Assembly (NCBI GenBank): GCA_017880865.1
Contig: JADGRL010000010.1
Coordinates: forward strand, 1 to 64,000
Length of the DNA: 64,000 nt
Direction of reading: 5' to 3'
From: Gallionella sp.
GTDB lineage: Bacteria > Pseudomonadota > Gammaproteobacteria > Burkholderiales > Gallionellaceae
Every line of letters starts with the position of its first letter. The first letter of the stretch is position 1. The notes under the pieces were generated by a model. The model was not told the DNA's origin. It worked only from the letters and a program-made list of their open reading frames with translations, and searched no databases. This document shows, one piece after another, positions 1-8,902 of the stretch. Position numbers and translations under genes: made by a program.

Positions 1-199
1 ATCTTCCATCATATGGCGTAGCTTTTTCGCCAGTGGATTGCTAAAGCAAAGTGCCAGAATTGGTTTCGTGCAAACCTGTGCCAAATACATTGCGCGATAC
101 CCAAGGATATGAGCTGGCAATAACTATATGGCATGAACTTTCCCATATGTGCTCTTTATTACGGAAACCAACACACGTACCGGTTCAAACTGATGAAGC

Positions 200-1531
200 C
201 TAATGAACTCCTACTTGAAGTTGCTTCACCTGATTGAGAAGTCCGACAAATATCTTTTCAGATACAACAGTCGGGAACCCGGCCGGAAGCCCCTTCGATA
301 CCGATTCGATCACTTCGGGTGTAATGGCAATAACCCGCTGGATAACCGCTTCAAAATCAGCCCCCACAGCATTAGCCTTGGCAACCTCATTCCAATGTCG
401 GCGTTGGATTTCAGCCATACGATAGTGGACGTTCTTAGTGCGAAGCGCCATGGCCATCTTCACTTTTTTCCACTGAAACTCACGTGCCCCTTTTCCGATT
501 ATTGGCCAAGCAGACATGACATCGTAGATCGGTGTCATCAAGAAATGATCCTGCTGTCCAATGAAGATACTGAAATTCTTGGCATGCCCATCAGGTGCCG
601 CGAGCATCCAGAAGATAAGCTGAGCTGTCATAAAGTTAGTGCGATCAACTTCTGCGGTATCACTGCCCCTTAATGCATCGAGGATAGCGGAGATCCCAGG
701 GCCTCCATTCTCTTCGTACTTTTGATCCGGTGACATTCCTGTCGCCTGGCAAAAGTCTTCCTGTGGCAGGCGAGCCCACCAACCATCGAGGAGACGCCGG
801 TCAAACCGCGTAACCACCAATGCCTTGTGGCGACCAAACATCCCGAAGGTTGAGTCTGCAACTGGAAGCCCGTAGGCGCGTAACAGCTTTGCACAAAGCC
901 ATTCGTTCTCTACAGAGGTGGAAAAATCGGCACGCATTCCTCCTACCTCGCCCAAGGGAAGCTTCAGGATGTGCGTTGTAGGAGTCGTGCCTCGCGGTCG
1001 GCACCATTGATCGTTGTGCCAGAGTAGCGCAGTTTTTTCCTGTGCGCCGGCAATTGAAATCCGTAGTTCGTCTTCTTCGGGCACGCCGATGCTTCGATTA
1101 CTTACTGTATCGTCGAGAATCCTCTCGATGGCGGATTCAGAGAGCGGCTCGGCATCAATTCTGCGAACGTCAGGCGCAGCACTCCCCTTGGGAAGAAGTT
1201 GAATGGCACCAACGCAATCGCGACCGATCTTTTCGAGGAGCTGAAATGCATGGGTCGATTCGGCGCCAAACTTGGATGCCAAACGTTTGCGAATGCCTAT
1301 GCTGTCGGGAAGCAGATTGTCGAAATAGAATTCAACGACTTTTCCTGAAAACGGTTCTGTCCCTCTGGAAAAGGGCAACGAAAGCGATAGTGAGCGTCTC
1401 TGCGGGTTTTCTAGCCAAGATGGATCGTAGGCGAACGAGTGTGCTCCGGCAGAAGAAAATATCCATTGCCCCACAAGCTCACCGTTCATCCAGACATCCA
1501 GCGCTCTTTTGGATGAGGGGCGCCCGGCCAT
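200..1531 (-). CDS. hipA: HipA-type serine/threonine kinase toxin
   Basis: Type II toxin kinase of the HipA family; HipA of E. coli phosphorylates glutamyl-tRNA synthetase and induces dormancy. About 443 aa, normal family length. Seen: an N-terminal HipA-N1 region with FYFDNLLPDS near residues 70-80, the nucleotide-binding stretch HILKLPLG, VTRFDR, the catalytic loop with DGHAKN, and the metal-binding TPIYDVMS. I chose the ATG at 1531 because it overlaps the hipB stop (TAATG); an upstream TTG at 1537 is a weaker choice. Second gene of a hipBA operon on the minus strand. The in vivo substrate cannot be read from sequence. Confidence 0.9.
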   Translation of the reverse strand: MAGRPSSKRALDVWMNGELVGQWIFSSAGAHSFAYDPSWLENPQRRSLSLSLPFSRGTEPFSGKVVEFYFDNLLPDSIGIRKRLASKFGAESTHAFQLLEKIGRDCVGAIQLLPKGSAAPDVRRIDAEPLSESAIERILDDTVSNRSIGVPEEDELRISIAGAQEKTALLWHNDQWCRPRGTTPTTHILKLPLGEVGGMRADFSTSVENEWLCAKLLRAYGLPVADSTFGMFGRHKALVVTRFDRRLLDGWWARLPQEDFCQATGMSPDQKYEENGGPGISAILDALRGSDTAEVDRTNFMTAQLIFWMLAAPDGHAKNFSIFIGQQDHFLMTPIYDVMSAWPIIGKGAREFQWKKVKMAMALRTKNVHYRMAEIQRRHWNEVAKANAVGADFEAVIQRVIAITPEVIESVSKGLPAGFPTVVSEKIFVGLLNQVKQLQVGVH

Positions 1532-1821
1532 TACCAAGACTCCCGAGGTATGTTTTTACGTTTACCAGTTGGCACAACGCTTAACGCTTCCTTATCAGAC
1601 AAAGACTGACGCAGCCCAACCTGAAGCTCAGCCTCAAGCGCCATCAAAACAGTAAGCAGTTGGTCGATAGATGTTTTCTCGGGATGATTTTCAATTGCCG
1701 ATATGCGTTCCTGAGACAAGCCAATTCTCTTGCCAAGCTCAATTTGCGACCAGCCTTTGGCTTTTCTAAGTTGCTTTAGAATTGGGCTGAGCTGCCCGGA
1801 AGTACGGATTTTGTTAACCAT
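1531..1821 (-). CDS. hipB: HipB-type XRE antitoxin
   Basis: 96-aa helix-turn-helix protein of the XRE/Cro family, antitoxin and autorepressor for the following hipA. The HTH is visible at about residues 17-50 (GWSQIELGKRIGLSQERIS). The stop codon overlaps the hipA start by one base, the usual translational coupling. Inverted repeats directly upstream (1832-1886) are the likely operators. Confidence 0.88.
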   Translation of the reverse strand: MVNKIRTSGQLSPILKQLRKAKGWSQIELGKRIGLSQERISAIENHPEKTSIDQLLTVLMALEAELQVGLRQSLSDKEALSVVPTGKRKNIPRESW

Positions 1822-1831
1822 GGCAAATATT

Positions 1832-1886
1832 CCTATTTACGAATAGGCTAACTATATTCTTCATAGCGAATATATGCAATATATTC
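1832..1886 (-). promoter_or_regulatory. Probable HipB operator pair
   Basis: Two palindromes lie just upstream of hipB: CCTATT-TACG-AATAGG at 1832-1847, and GAATATAT-GCA-ATATATTC at 1868-1886. The second is flanked by near-matching arms ATAGCGAA and TTCGTTAT. HipB-type regulators bind short inverted repeats in their own promoter, so autoregulation is inferred from position and symmetry. Confidence 0.55.
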
Positions 1887-2436
1887 CTGATTCGTTATAT
1901 CCAATTATTTTCCGGAATATGCCCCGTTTCCGGACAGTTCGAAATTTCAACCTTGAATGTATGTGGTTCTGGTGCCTGTCTCATAACGTCTTCCAAGCAC
2001 TGTAATCTAGATAGTTCAAAGTGCCATTTCGCCACCCAAAGCCAGTAATGACGAGCTTGTTGAGAGTACGATCAAATTTATTTTTCGGAAATATCATCTG
2101 AACACTCGCCTATCGATGCTCCATTATATTGTTGGGATTGTTGCAATCGGTCGATACCTTTTGAGAATCAATGGCAGGGAATGCAACAGAGGCCTTGCTT
2201 GCTGGCAAGTCTGAGCTTAGGCCTTTTGAAAATATGTACGTCGCAAATCCAGCGCTTTTGTCTGACTACACCCCAAGAAAGTACGAATTCATTTCACTGT
2301 AAGTTTGATCTTGCCTGACGAGATTGCATTTTCAAGATCGTCAGGCGAATTGCCTTTAGATGGCTCAATACACCGCCCCGACATTGGCTATTCCATTGGG
2401 CATGGGTTTACATAGTTCGTCGTTGCGTAGGTTTGA
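1887..2436. other. Non-coding, degraded island DNA
   Basis: No convincing gene in about 550 bases. A 43-codon ORF at 2171-2302 has no recognisable product. Near 2430-2452 there is a stretch resembling the T-arm and acceptor end of a tRNA (GGTTTGAATCC followed by CGCCACCA), but no tRNA body precedes it. Confidence 0.4.
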
Positions 2437-2766
2437 ATCCTCTCGCCACCACTAGAAAATCTTCCGGGCAGAGACTGCAATTCGCTCGTCGCGTATCCGG
2501 CAAGTGCCGGTGGTTTTAATGGTCTGGATTTCGCCGAACCCCCTCAATTACGATCCGCCTATGGTGCAAGGTGGGTTGTTTTAGAAGAGTATCTGATTGC
2601 AGCCGTTGAGAATGACGTGCCTATCATTGTCAATGGTGCCTTTGAGAGTACCGTGCTCAAGGGGCTCGTCGTCTTTAGCCCTGATCTAGAAGGTTCATTG
2701 AACGGCATCATCGATCGGTTGGTGAACCTGCAGCCATGGCTGGATTTGCATATAAGTATTCAATAA
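2437..2766 (+). pseudogene. Truncated ORF, C-terminal fragment of unknown protein
   Basis: An open frame of about 109 codons runs from after a TGA at 2434 to a TAA at 2764-2766, without an ATG, GTG or TTG near its beginning. The peptide has protein-like composition (for example YGARWVVLEEYLIAAVEND and FESTVLKGLVVFSPDLEG). It looks like the tail of a gene whose 5' part has been lost. No family recognised. Confidence 0.35.
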
Positions 2767-2779
2767 AGAGCGTTAATAC

Positions 2780-2796
2780 ATAACATCCGTTATAAT
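2780..2796 (+). promoter_or_regulatory. hipB promoter and operator, probably leaderless
   Basis: The palindrome ATAAC-ATCC-GTTAT (2780-2793) overlaps a perfect TATAAT (2791-2796), which sits 7 bp before the ATG at 2804. Transcription would start at or next to the start codon, and no Shine-Dalgarno sequence is visible. A repressor on the palindrome would cover the -10 box. Confidence 0.5.
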
Positions 2797-2803
2797 CGTT
2801 TAT

Positions 2804-3130
2804 ATGGGAACGTTTGACCTTTTAACACATCAGGAAATCTGCATCGAACTTGGCCAACGCTGTCGCCATCTGCGTCTGCAAGCCAATCTCAGTCAGTTTG
2901 AACTGGCGAAGCGTGCGGGGGCATCACTTTCCTCAATCAGGCGGCTGGAATCCTGCGGGCAAGCTACGCTGGAACTGCTGGTGCGGGTCGTCCAAGTGTT
3001 GCACCTCTCCCATCATTTGGAAAACCTGCTTGTTTTGCCCGTGCTCAGTATTGCCGATGCCGAGCGCGATGCCAATACCATCAAGCGCCAGCGGGCAGCA
3101 TCGCCGCGCCGTGCCCGGAAACCAGCATGA
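2804..3130 (+). CDS. XRE-family antitoxin (second HipB-like)
   Basis: 108-aa regulator with a helix-turn-helix at about residues 20-50 (RLQANLSQFELAKRAGASLS) and a basic C-terminal tail (KRQRAASPRRARKPA). It precedes and overlaps a hipA-like gene by 4 bp (ATGA at 3127-3130), so it is its antitoxin. It is not closely similar to the first HipB, so this is a separate module rather than a local duplication. Confidence 0.85.
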   Translation: MGTFDLLTHQEICIELGQRCRHLRLQANLSQFELAKRAGASLSSIRRLESCGQATLELLVRVVQVLHLSHHLENLLVLPVLSIADAERDANTIKRQRAASPRRARKPA

Positions 3131-4371
3131 AAAAACTTCAGGTTATCTACGCCGGTTGGGGCGAACTCTGGACACTCGGAATTCTGGCTGATACAGGGCA
3201 GCAAATACTTTTCGAATATTCTCCGCAAGCACTTCAACAGGGCTTGGAGCTTGCGCCATTGCGCGCACCGCTCGCACATGTCGGAGCCATCACCGGAGAG
3301 CAGTTTTTCATGGGGCTACCGGGTCTAATCGCCGATGCACTGCCCGATGGCTGGGGGCTGTTGCTGATGGATCGCGCCTTTCGCAAGGCAGGTCGCCAGC
3401 CGGAGAACATTTCTCCACTCGAACGTCTGGCCTTTATCGGCGATCGCGCCATGGGGGCGCTGGTTTTTGAGCCTGCTGACGATGTTGTCGGCGAGCAGAA
3501 TGACTTGGATTTGCAACAGCTGGCCAAGGATGCCGCCCTAGTGCTCAATAACGAAGATGCCGACGAAGCGTTGCGCCACCTTCTGTTGCTGGGCGGATCG
3601 CCGCAGGGCGCGCGCCCCAAAGTGCTGGTGAATTTCAATCCCGAAAGCGGTCGCATTAATTGCGGAACAAACCACGGGGATGGTGAACCTTGGCTGATAA
3701 AGTTTCCTGCCAGGGACGAGCATCGCGATGCCTGCGCCATCGAAGAACTCTACGCGCGTTTGGCCGCACATTGCGGGCTGGAGATGCCGGAGTCTCGCTT
3801 CTTCGATCTCGATGGCCATTACAGCGCTTTTGGCGTGCGCCGATTCGATCGCGAAAGCGGTCAGCGCATTCCGATGCAAAGCCTCTCGGCAGCCCTCCAT
3901 GTTGATTACCGCATGCCGTCGCTCGATTATGAAATGCTTCTGCGTCTTACCCGCCGTCTGACGGGCGACGAGCGCGAAGTCGGCAAAGCCTTCGAGCGCT
4001 GCGTGTTCAACGTGCTGACCCACAACCGAGACGACCACAGCCGTAACTTCGCTTTCCGCCTTGACCGCCAGCGGCGCTGGAAACTGGCGCCACCCTTCGA
4101 TCTGACCTTCAACGAAGGCCCTCGCGGCGAACATTTCACTACCATTGTCGGCGAAGGGCGCGCACCGGCACGCGGCCACCTGCTGGAACTTGCCCGTCGC
4201 GCCGGAATCAACGCCAGACAGGCAGAAGCGAGCATAGATCGAATGTGTGAGGGGGTGAGCGCGTTGCCGGAACTGGCGCAGGATCTGCCTATCCGCAAAA
4301 ACCGGCTTGCCACGCTACGGCGAGTGCTGGAGGAAGATAGGCAGCGGGTGACGCAATCTAAGAAAGGTTAG
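3127..4371 (+). CDS. HipA-family kinase toxin (second module)
   Basis: 414-aa HipA-like kinase. Seen: an N-terminal domain with LPGLIADALPDGWG, the substrate/ATP region WLIKFPARDEH, the catalytic loop NRDDHSRNFAF and the metal-binding PPFDLTFNEG. The layout is that of the shorter HipA clade, unlike the 443-aa toxin encoded at 200-1531. Overlaps its antitoxin by 4 bp. The two hipBA operons are transcribed away from each other across about 1 kb of debris. Confidence 0.88.
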   Translation: MKKLQVIYAGWGELWTLGILADTGQQILFEYSPQALQQGLELAPLRAPLAHVGAITGEQFFMGLPGLIADALPDGWGLLLMDRAFRKAGRQPENISPLERLAFIGDRAMGALVFEPADDVVGEQNDLDLQQLAKDAALVLNNEDADEALRHLLLLGGSPQGARPKVLVNFNPESGRINCGTNHGDGEPWLIKFPARDEHRDACAIEELYARLAAHCGLEMPESRFFDLDGHYSAFGVRRFDRESGQRIPMQSLSAALHVDYRMPSLDYEMLLRLTRRLTGDEREVGKAFERCVFNVLTHNRDDHSRNFAFRLDRQRRWKLAPPFDLTFNEGPRGEHFTTIVGEGRAPARGHLLELARRAGINARQAEASIDRMCEGVSALPELAQDLPIRKNRLATLRRVLEEDRQRVTQSKKG

Positions 4372-4557
4372 CAGCCATCTTTTAACCTAATCGTCATTTT
4401 TTGCCACAACGTCCAAACGTCTGTTGAGTGCGGCAGGGAAAGTAAGCTCAGCGCAGCGTCGTACTGCTCGGCATGTCTCTTTGCACGAATTCGGATATGC
4501 TTGCAGTTGCAAATACACACCGTCGTTTTTTATGTCGTAAACCCGGCACACAAAATA

Positions 4558-5013
4558 ATGATCCTCTTTCTCGATTTCGATGGAGTTCTGCACCCGCAAT
4601 ATGAAGGTGAACCGACGCCCGTCGACCGAGTGTTTTGTCATCTGCCGAGATTTGAAGCGATCATACGGGACTTCCCCAGCGTAGAAATCGTTATTAGCTC
4701 GACCTGGCGTTACCAATTCACACTCGACCAGATACGAGCGCGTTTTTCTTCCGACATCGCTGCTCGCATTATCGACATGACACCGCAAACAGAAAACATA
4801 GACAGCCAGTATTTTCCTGCTCGCAGGGAAGGGGAGATTCTTGGCTGGCTCCTCGCTGCTGGACGCGAATACGTGCCGTGGGTCGCCCTTGATGATGCTG
4901 CCTGGCAGTTTCAGCAGCACCGTGACCGACTCATTGCTTGCACTTGGTATGTTGGATTGGATGATAAGGTAGAGCTGAAACTAAGGGCTGCGTTGACCTC
5001 AATTGGTGGATAA
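4558..5013 (+). CDS. HAD-like phosphatase domain protein
   Basis: 151-aa protein beginning MILFLDFDGVLHP, which carries the HAD motif I DxDGV at residues 5-9. A motif II-like ISSTWR follows near residue 45, and VALDDAAW near 120 resembles the acidic motif IV. This is a small HAD domain protein of the type often found on mobile islands. The ATG at 4558 was chosen because an upstream start would add residues outside the fold. Substrate unknown. Confidence 0.6.
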   Translation: MILFLDFDGVLHPQYEGEPTPVDRVFCHLPRFEAIIRDFPSVEIVISSTWRYQFTLDQIRARFSSDIAARIIDMTPQTENIDSQYFPARREGEILGWLLAAGREYVPWVALDDAAWQFQQHRDRLIACTWYVGLDDKVELKLRAALTSIGG

Positions 5014-5418
5014 ATTAATGACATCCTCCTGAGCCACAGAATTATTAATGTCGCTCCTGACCAAGTCTAATTACAACATTCCCCAGTACCCTGACCAGAG
5101 CATCCATTCCAACAGTCATTAGCTGTAATTTCTCATCATTGAGTTCGGTCATGCCGATCATAGCAAGAGTTTCGTCTAAGGCTATGGCGGTGTCACTTTT
5201 CTGCATTAAGGCGCCACTGATTTTCGATGTAATGGCGCCACTTTGAAGTGTCAAATCAGGGGCTCAAACTGTATCCATAAATCTGTTGGCGCGAATTCAA
5301 AGCTGATCATTTTTAGGTCGTCATTATCCTCGAATTGGATTTGCCAGAATCGTGGATATGATTGGCAGGGCTAAAAAATTGCATCCAGTATAATGAGCCG
5401 TTTTTTGAGTATCCTGCC
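5014..5418. other. Intergenic island debris
   Basis: A 69-codon minus-strand ORF (5045-5254) is open, but its first third runs through a repeat-like sequence and I do not recognise a product. The only structured part is the repeat at 5191-5253. No promoter or terminator stands out. Confidence 0.35.
5191..5253. repeat. Possible transposon end remnant with internal repeats
   Basis: The segment is bounded by inverted TGTCACTT and AAGTGTCA and contains two copies of GGCGCCACT, 21 bp apart. Multiple short repeats inside a TG...CA terminus are typical of IS21-family ends. No istAB genes remain, so this is only a plausible remnant. Confidence 0.3.
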
Positions 5419-5835
5419 ATGTGGTTTAAAAACATCTTCATTTATCGTCTGCCCACTGACTCCGTCCTTACCTCTGCCGCACTACAAGAAAAATTGATAC
5501 TCAAGCCGCTACTATCATGTAGCGGGCTGGATAAACAAAGCCGGGGATGGGTTTCCTGCCGTGGCGATGACCGCCTTGTTCACGTAGCGAATCAACAAAT
5601 CCTGTTTGCACTAGGCGTAGAGCAAAAATTACTCCCTGCCACCATCATCAACCGATTTGCCAAAGAGCGCGTTGCCGACATTGAAGCACAGCAGGGCTAC
5701 AAAGTCGGTCATAAAGTGCTGAAGGATATCAAGGAAGTTGTTACCAAAGAACTGCTCCCCAGAGCCTTCGCACTTCAGCGCGCAACCTATGCATGGATAT
5801 ACCTCAGTTTGTTTACGATGAACCACCACTCATAA
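5419..5835 (+). pseudogene. rdgC: Truncated RdgC (recombination-associated protein)
   Basis: The 138-aa product starts MWFKNIFIYRLP, the canonical RdgC N-terminus. It continues through the LVHVANQQILFALGVEQKLLP region to LLPRAFALQRATYAWI, then ends after an unrelated tail (YLSLFTMNHHS). Full RdgC is about 300 aa, so more than half is missing. RdgC is a dsDNA-binding protein that limits RecA filaments. The remnant lies in the mobile island and is probably a relic of a plasmid or phage copy. Confidence 0.8.
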
Positions 5836-5905
5836 CGATACCTAACCCACCACCAATAACGATCACAAGTCCCCTTAAGTTGCTTGCAATCCAAATTAAA
5901 TGTGA

Positions 5906-5921
5906 TTATACTTTAATATAA
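5906..5921 (+). promoter_or_regulatory. AT-rich palindrome upstream of mazE
   Basis: TTATA-CTTTAA-TATAA lies 22 bp before the mazE start, in an AT-rich promoter. It is a candidate autoregulatory site for the MazE-MazF complex. Position and symmetry are the only evidence. Confidence 0.35.
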
Positions 5922-5943
5922 CTTTATTTGATTAGGTAACATC

Positions 5944-6201
5944 ATGCACACAACAAATCTGCGCAAGGTTGGAGGATCGGTCATGTTGGCTGTTCCGCCA
6001 GCATTCCTCGATCAACTGCACTTGCAAGCTGGGGCCACAGTGGGCGTGGTCGTCTCTGATGGTCGCTTGGTAGTTGATCCCAGGCCACGGACGCGCTACA
6101 CGCTCGCAGAGCTGCTTGCTACCTCTGACTATTCACAACCACAACCGGCTGAAGAACGTGAATGGGTCGATGCGCCCGCCGTGGGTGGTGAGTTGATATG
6201 A
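5944..6201 (+). CDS. mazE: MazE/PemI-type antitoxin (AbrB fold)
   Basis: 85-aa swapped-hairpin AbrB-family antitoxin. The N-terminus LRKVGGSVMLAVPPAFLDQLHL matches the MazE/ChpI DNA-binding domain, and the acidic tail from about residue 60 (TSDYSQPQPAEEREWVD) is the toxin-binding part. Its stop overlaps the toxin start by 4 bp. It should repress its own promoter and neutralise MazF. Confidence 0.85.
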   Translation: MHTTNLRKVGGSVMLAVPPAFLDQLHLQAGATVGVVVSDGRLVVDPRPRTRYTLAELLATSDYSQPQPAEEREWVDAPAVGGELI

Positions 6202-6524
6202 AGCGGGGAGACATTTATTTGGTCTCACTTGATCCAACCGAAGGGCGCGAACAGCGCGGAAGTCGCCCTGTCCTGATCGTATCTCCGAGCGAATTCAACG
6301 AAGCAACCAAGCTGCCAGTGATCTGCCCTATCACGAGCGGCGGTGACTTTGCCCGTCGCATTGGGTTCGCCGTCCCCATCACTGGTATAAAGACAATCGG
6401 TGTTGTTCGTTGCGATCAGCCTCGCGTCCTCGATCTTGGTGCTCGCAACGCGCGCAAGGTGGATACCTTGCCAAAATCCATTATGGACGAAGTGCTGGCG
6501 AGGCTCGCTCCGATTTTCGAGTGA
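6198..6524 (+). CDS. mazF: MazF/PemK-type mRNA interferase toxin
   Basis: 108-aa toxin of the MazF/PemK family, a ribosome-independent endoribonuclease. It starts MKRGDIYLVSLDPTEGREQRG and has the conserved RPVLIVSPSEFN and the ICPIT strand; both the catalytic-site arginine in GREQRGSRP and the ICPITSG threonine are present. It appears complete. Coupled with mazE through ATGA. Its cleavage site cannot be predicted from sequence. Confidence 0.88.
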   Translation: MKRGDIYLVSLDPTEGREQRGSRPVLIVSPSEFNEATKLPVICPITSGGDFARRIGFAVPITGIKTIGVVRCDQPRVLDLGARNARKVDTLPKSIMDEVLARLAPIFE

Positions 6525-6804
6525 ACTGACCATCAATATTTCTCAAGAATTTTTTGTGTCGCTTTTCAATTGGAATTGGTGGCGACCTTCTGACTCTCTG
6601 ATCGACTTCCTGAAGAGGCTGTAATTATGTGAAGTTCGGAATTTGCGCTAGTCACCGGCAATCAGCGATTGGAGCGGATTTCAATCTTCACTACATAAGG
6701 CCGAGGAGCAGACGGTTGAGTTGGCTAAGGCAAACAGGCAGAATAGTGCGCTGCGGTCAGTCAAGTCTTTCCTCTAAAAGACATGACAATTATGAGAGTG
6801 AAAT

Positions 6805-8481
6805 TTATTTGCAGGACAGTGAACTCTCTGCGCGAATAATGGTTGCTAGCATCAAGGCAAGGCGATGAGTGTCCCGGTAATCCCCCACCTTCGATTTGCG
6901 TTTCTGCATAACTCTAATGCCGAATTCAGAAACTCGAATCCCACCTAGCCCAGAACTGATACGGGTTGATTGAACTTTTATGCTGCTTGGTTGAAGATCG
7001 GCGAGTATTTTACGCAAACGTGAAGTATCAAAATTGCATTGGCAGAATTCGAGTTGGTTGTCCGCCACCCCGATTTCATTAAGCATGTTTTTTACTGATA
7101 AAACTTCGTTTTCGTTTTTCGCAACAAACCACGGATCAATAGGATTTGTCCGTTCAGCCCAATGTGACATGACAGTACTTAGGGTGTCAGCAAAAGATTC
7201 TGATAACTGTGCAAGTTTGTGAGCAGCAGTTAATCTGCTTTCTCGCTCTACAGCGCCACGTAAAACACCATCACTTCGTCTGTGTTTGGCTGATGAAATT
7301 TCTGAATTAGTAGGTTCGAAATCATCAAATCCAGTTGTTTCAACAATATCCCGATATGCCTTGATGAAAGTACTGGCAATCTTCTTTTTGAGTCCGAGCT
7401 CAGGTGCATAATCTTCCAGTTCCGCAAGCGAAAGACCATCGCTTAGTCGGCGACAGAGCAGGCGGTCATATACAACCCAAGTTATAGGAATGTCTTCGTA
7501 ATCGTTGGTGGAATTATTTTCTGGCATTTTGTTCTTTCTCTTTTTTTCCGCTTTAATATTTGGACCGCCCAATTCCTGTAAATCTGATATTGATACGTAA
7601 TGAGAAATGAGAGGTATATAGTTATTCGGATGTTCAGCACTAGGTCCGATTTTCTTGAGCAAGTCTAATCGCATGTGAACAATTGATGTCCTGTCGCGAC
7701 CGAGCATCAATGCAATTTGATCACCGGTAAAGGGAACATTTGTGGCCGCGTGCCAAGTATGTTCGGCGAGTCTCAAACTTGAAGTGTGCCAGTAGGTGTT
7801 AAGAAGTGTACTCACATCGGCGTGTCCTAGCAGCATCGCTATGCGGTCAATCCAAAATGGCCAAGAGTGGAAGCCGCCATAAAAGCAACTGAACAATTGT
7901 TTCGATTCCAATGATCCTTTTATGGATTGCTCGGCGTGCTTTGATAATGTTATCTGGCGTGGCGTCTCGAATGCAAAATGCGCAAGTCGAGTGGCGGCCA
8001 TGTGTCTCATGGAATGAGGAACTACATCGTAATTGCCAGTGGCTTTTCTGAGCGCATCACGAACAACGACCTCAATTTTTATAGTCGAATAAAGCTCGTT
8101 GCGTTGCTCAGGGTCTGCAAATATAAATTTCTTTTTGGCAGGAGAAGCTGTTGTTTGCGCAACAATCTTAATGAGGTGTTTACATTGTTGTTTTCCTGAT
8201 AGTAGGGATGGGATAAGACGAGTTGAAGAAGACGATTTTAGGTCGCGCACATTATTCGGTTTGACCTGTATTCCTTCTATCGATTCGTTTTTGGCAACAA
8301 AAAAATGCCCGGATTCTAACCCAAAGATTTCCTTGCGACGTAGCCCATAGTCATAGCCAATATCGACTGAGTATTCTTTGAATCCAATTACATCTAATAT
8401 TTCACGAAAATTGTCTACTACAGATTTTCCAGCATCAGTGTCTGTTAGGATATCAAGTTCGATGTCTTCGAGGGTGACCAA
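6805..8481 (-). pseudogene. Tyrosine recombinase, catalytic part with long C-terminal extension
   Basis: 558 codons. The first about 240 residues hold a tyrosine recombinase catalytic domain: GLRRKEIFGL (first Arg), HSMRHMAATR (HxxR), LGHADVSTLLNTYWH (third His and probable nucleophile Tyr). About 300 residues of unrecognised sequence follow. The usual core-binding domain is absent. The frame begins with TTG two codons after an in-frame TAA (8485-8487), and the same frame is open upstream of that TAA, so a longer gene was probably interrupted. It may once have mobilised the surrounding island. Confidence 0.6.
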
Positions 8482-8484
8482 GGG

Positions 8485-8706
8485 TTATTCCCTGAAAGTG
8501 TCAGTGAGCGAAACCAACTCTTTAAGTTTTGGTGGTGTGGGCGCGAAACTTAAGATTGCCTTGACCGAATCATTCAGCGTACAAATTACACGCCCAATGT
8601 CTGTGCATTCCGGAGGCGCATCGATTAGCTTCAAAAAATTAATAAGCTTTTTTACATCGACGCCCTCGTCTTTGAGCTCTTGAAGTGGGATTTTGAATGA
8701 GGCCAA
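8485..8706 (-). pseudogene. Upstream in-frame fragment of the recombinase gene
   Basis: 73 codons in the same frame as the recombinase fragment downstream, separated from it by a single TAA followed by CCC TTG. The peptide (QELKDEGVDVKKLINFLKLI) is not a recognised domain, and a further in-frame TGA lies just before its TTG. Either this is the 5' remnant of a decayed integrase or a small unrelated ORF. Confidence 0.35.
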
Positions 8707-8902
8707 TGGTCATTACTCGTGGTGGTTGCCCAGCATCGTACACAGGGGAAATATTTTCAAAAAGTGCAAATAACTGTTGTTGCCACAATGGGGTGCCAGT
8801 AATGCACCATGCTTCGAAGAAGTGAGACTGATCTGTCCTTGACCTCGCAGCCTAAATTGCACCTCAATGTAATGGTATCTGGCCAGCGCGTACATGCATC
8901 TT

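Noticed and set aside
2171-2302. 43-codon ORF with ATG
   Set aside because: No family, no ribosome binding site, and surrounded by degraded DNA.
2428-2455. tRNA 3'-end-like fragment (possible attachment site)
   Set aside because: The T-loop and CGCCACCA resemble a tRNA end, but stem pairing is poor and there is no tRNA body or matching intact tRNA in the window.
5045-5254. 69-codon minus-strand ORF
   Set aside because: Its first third is read from a repeat; no recognisable protein.
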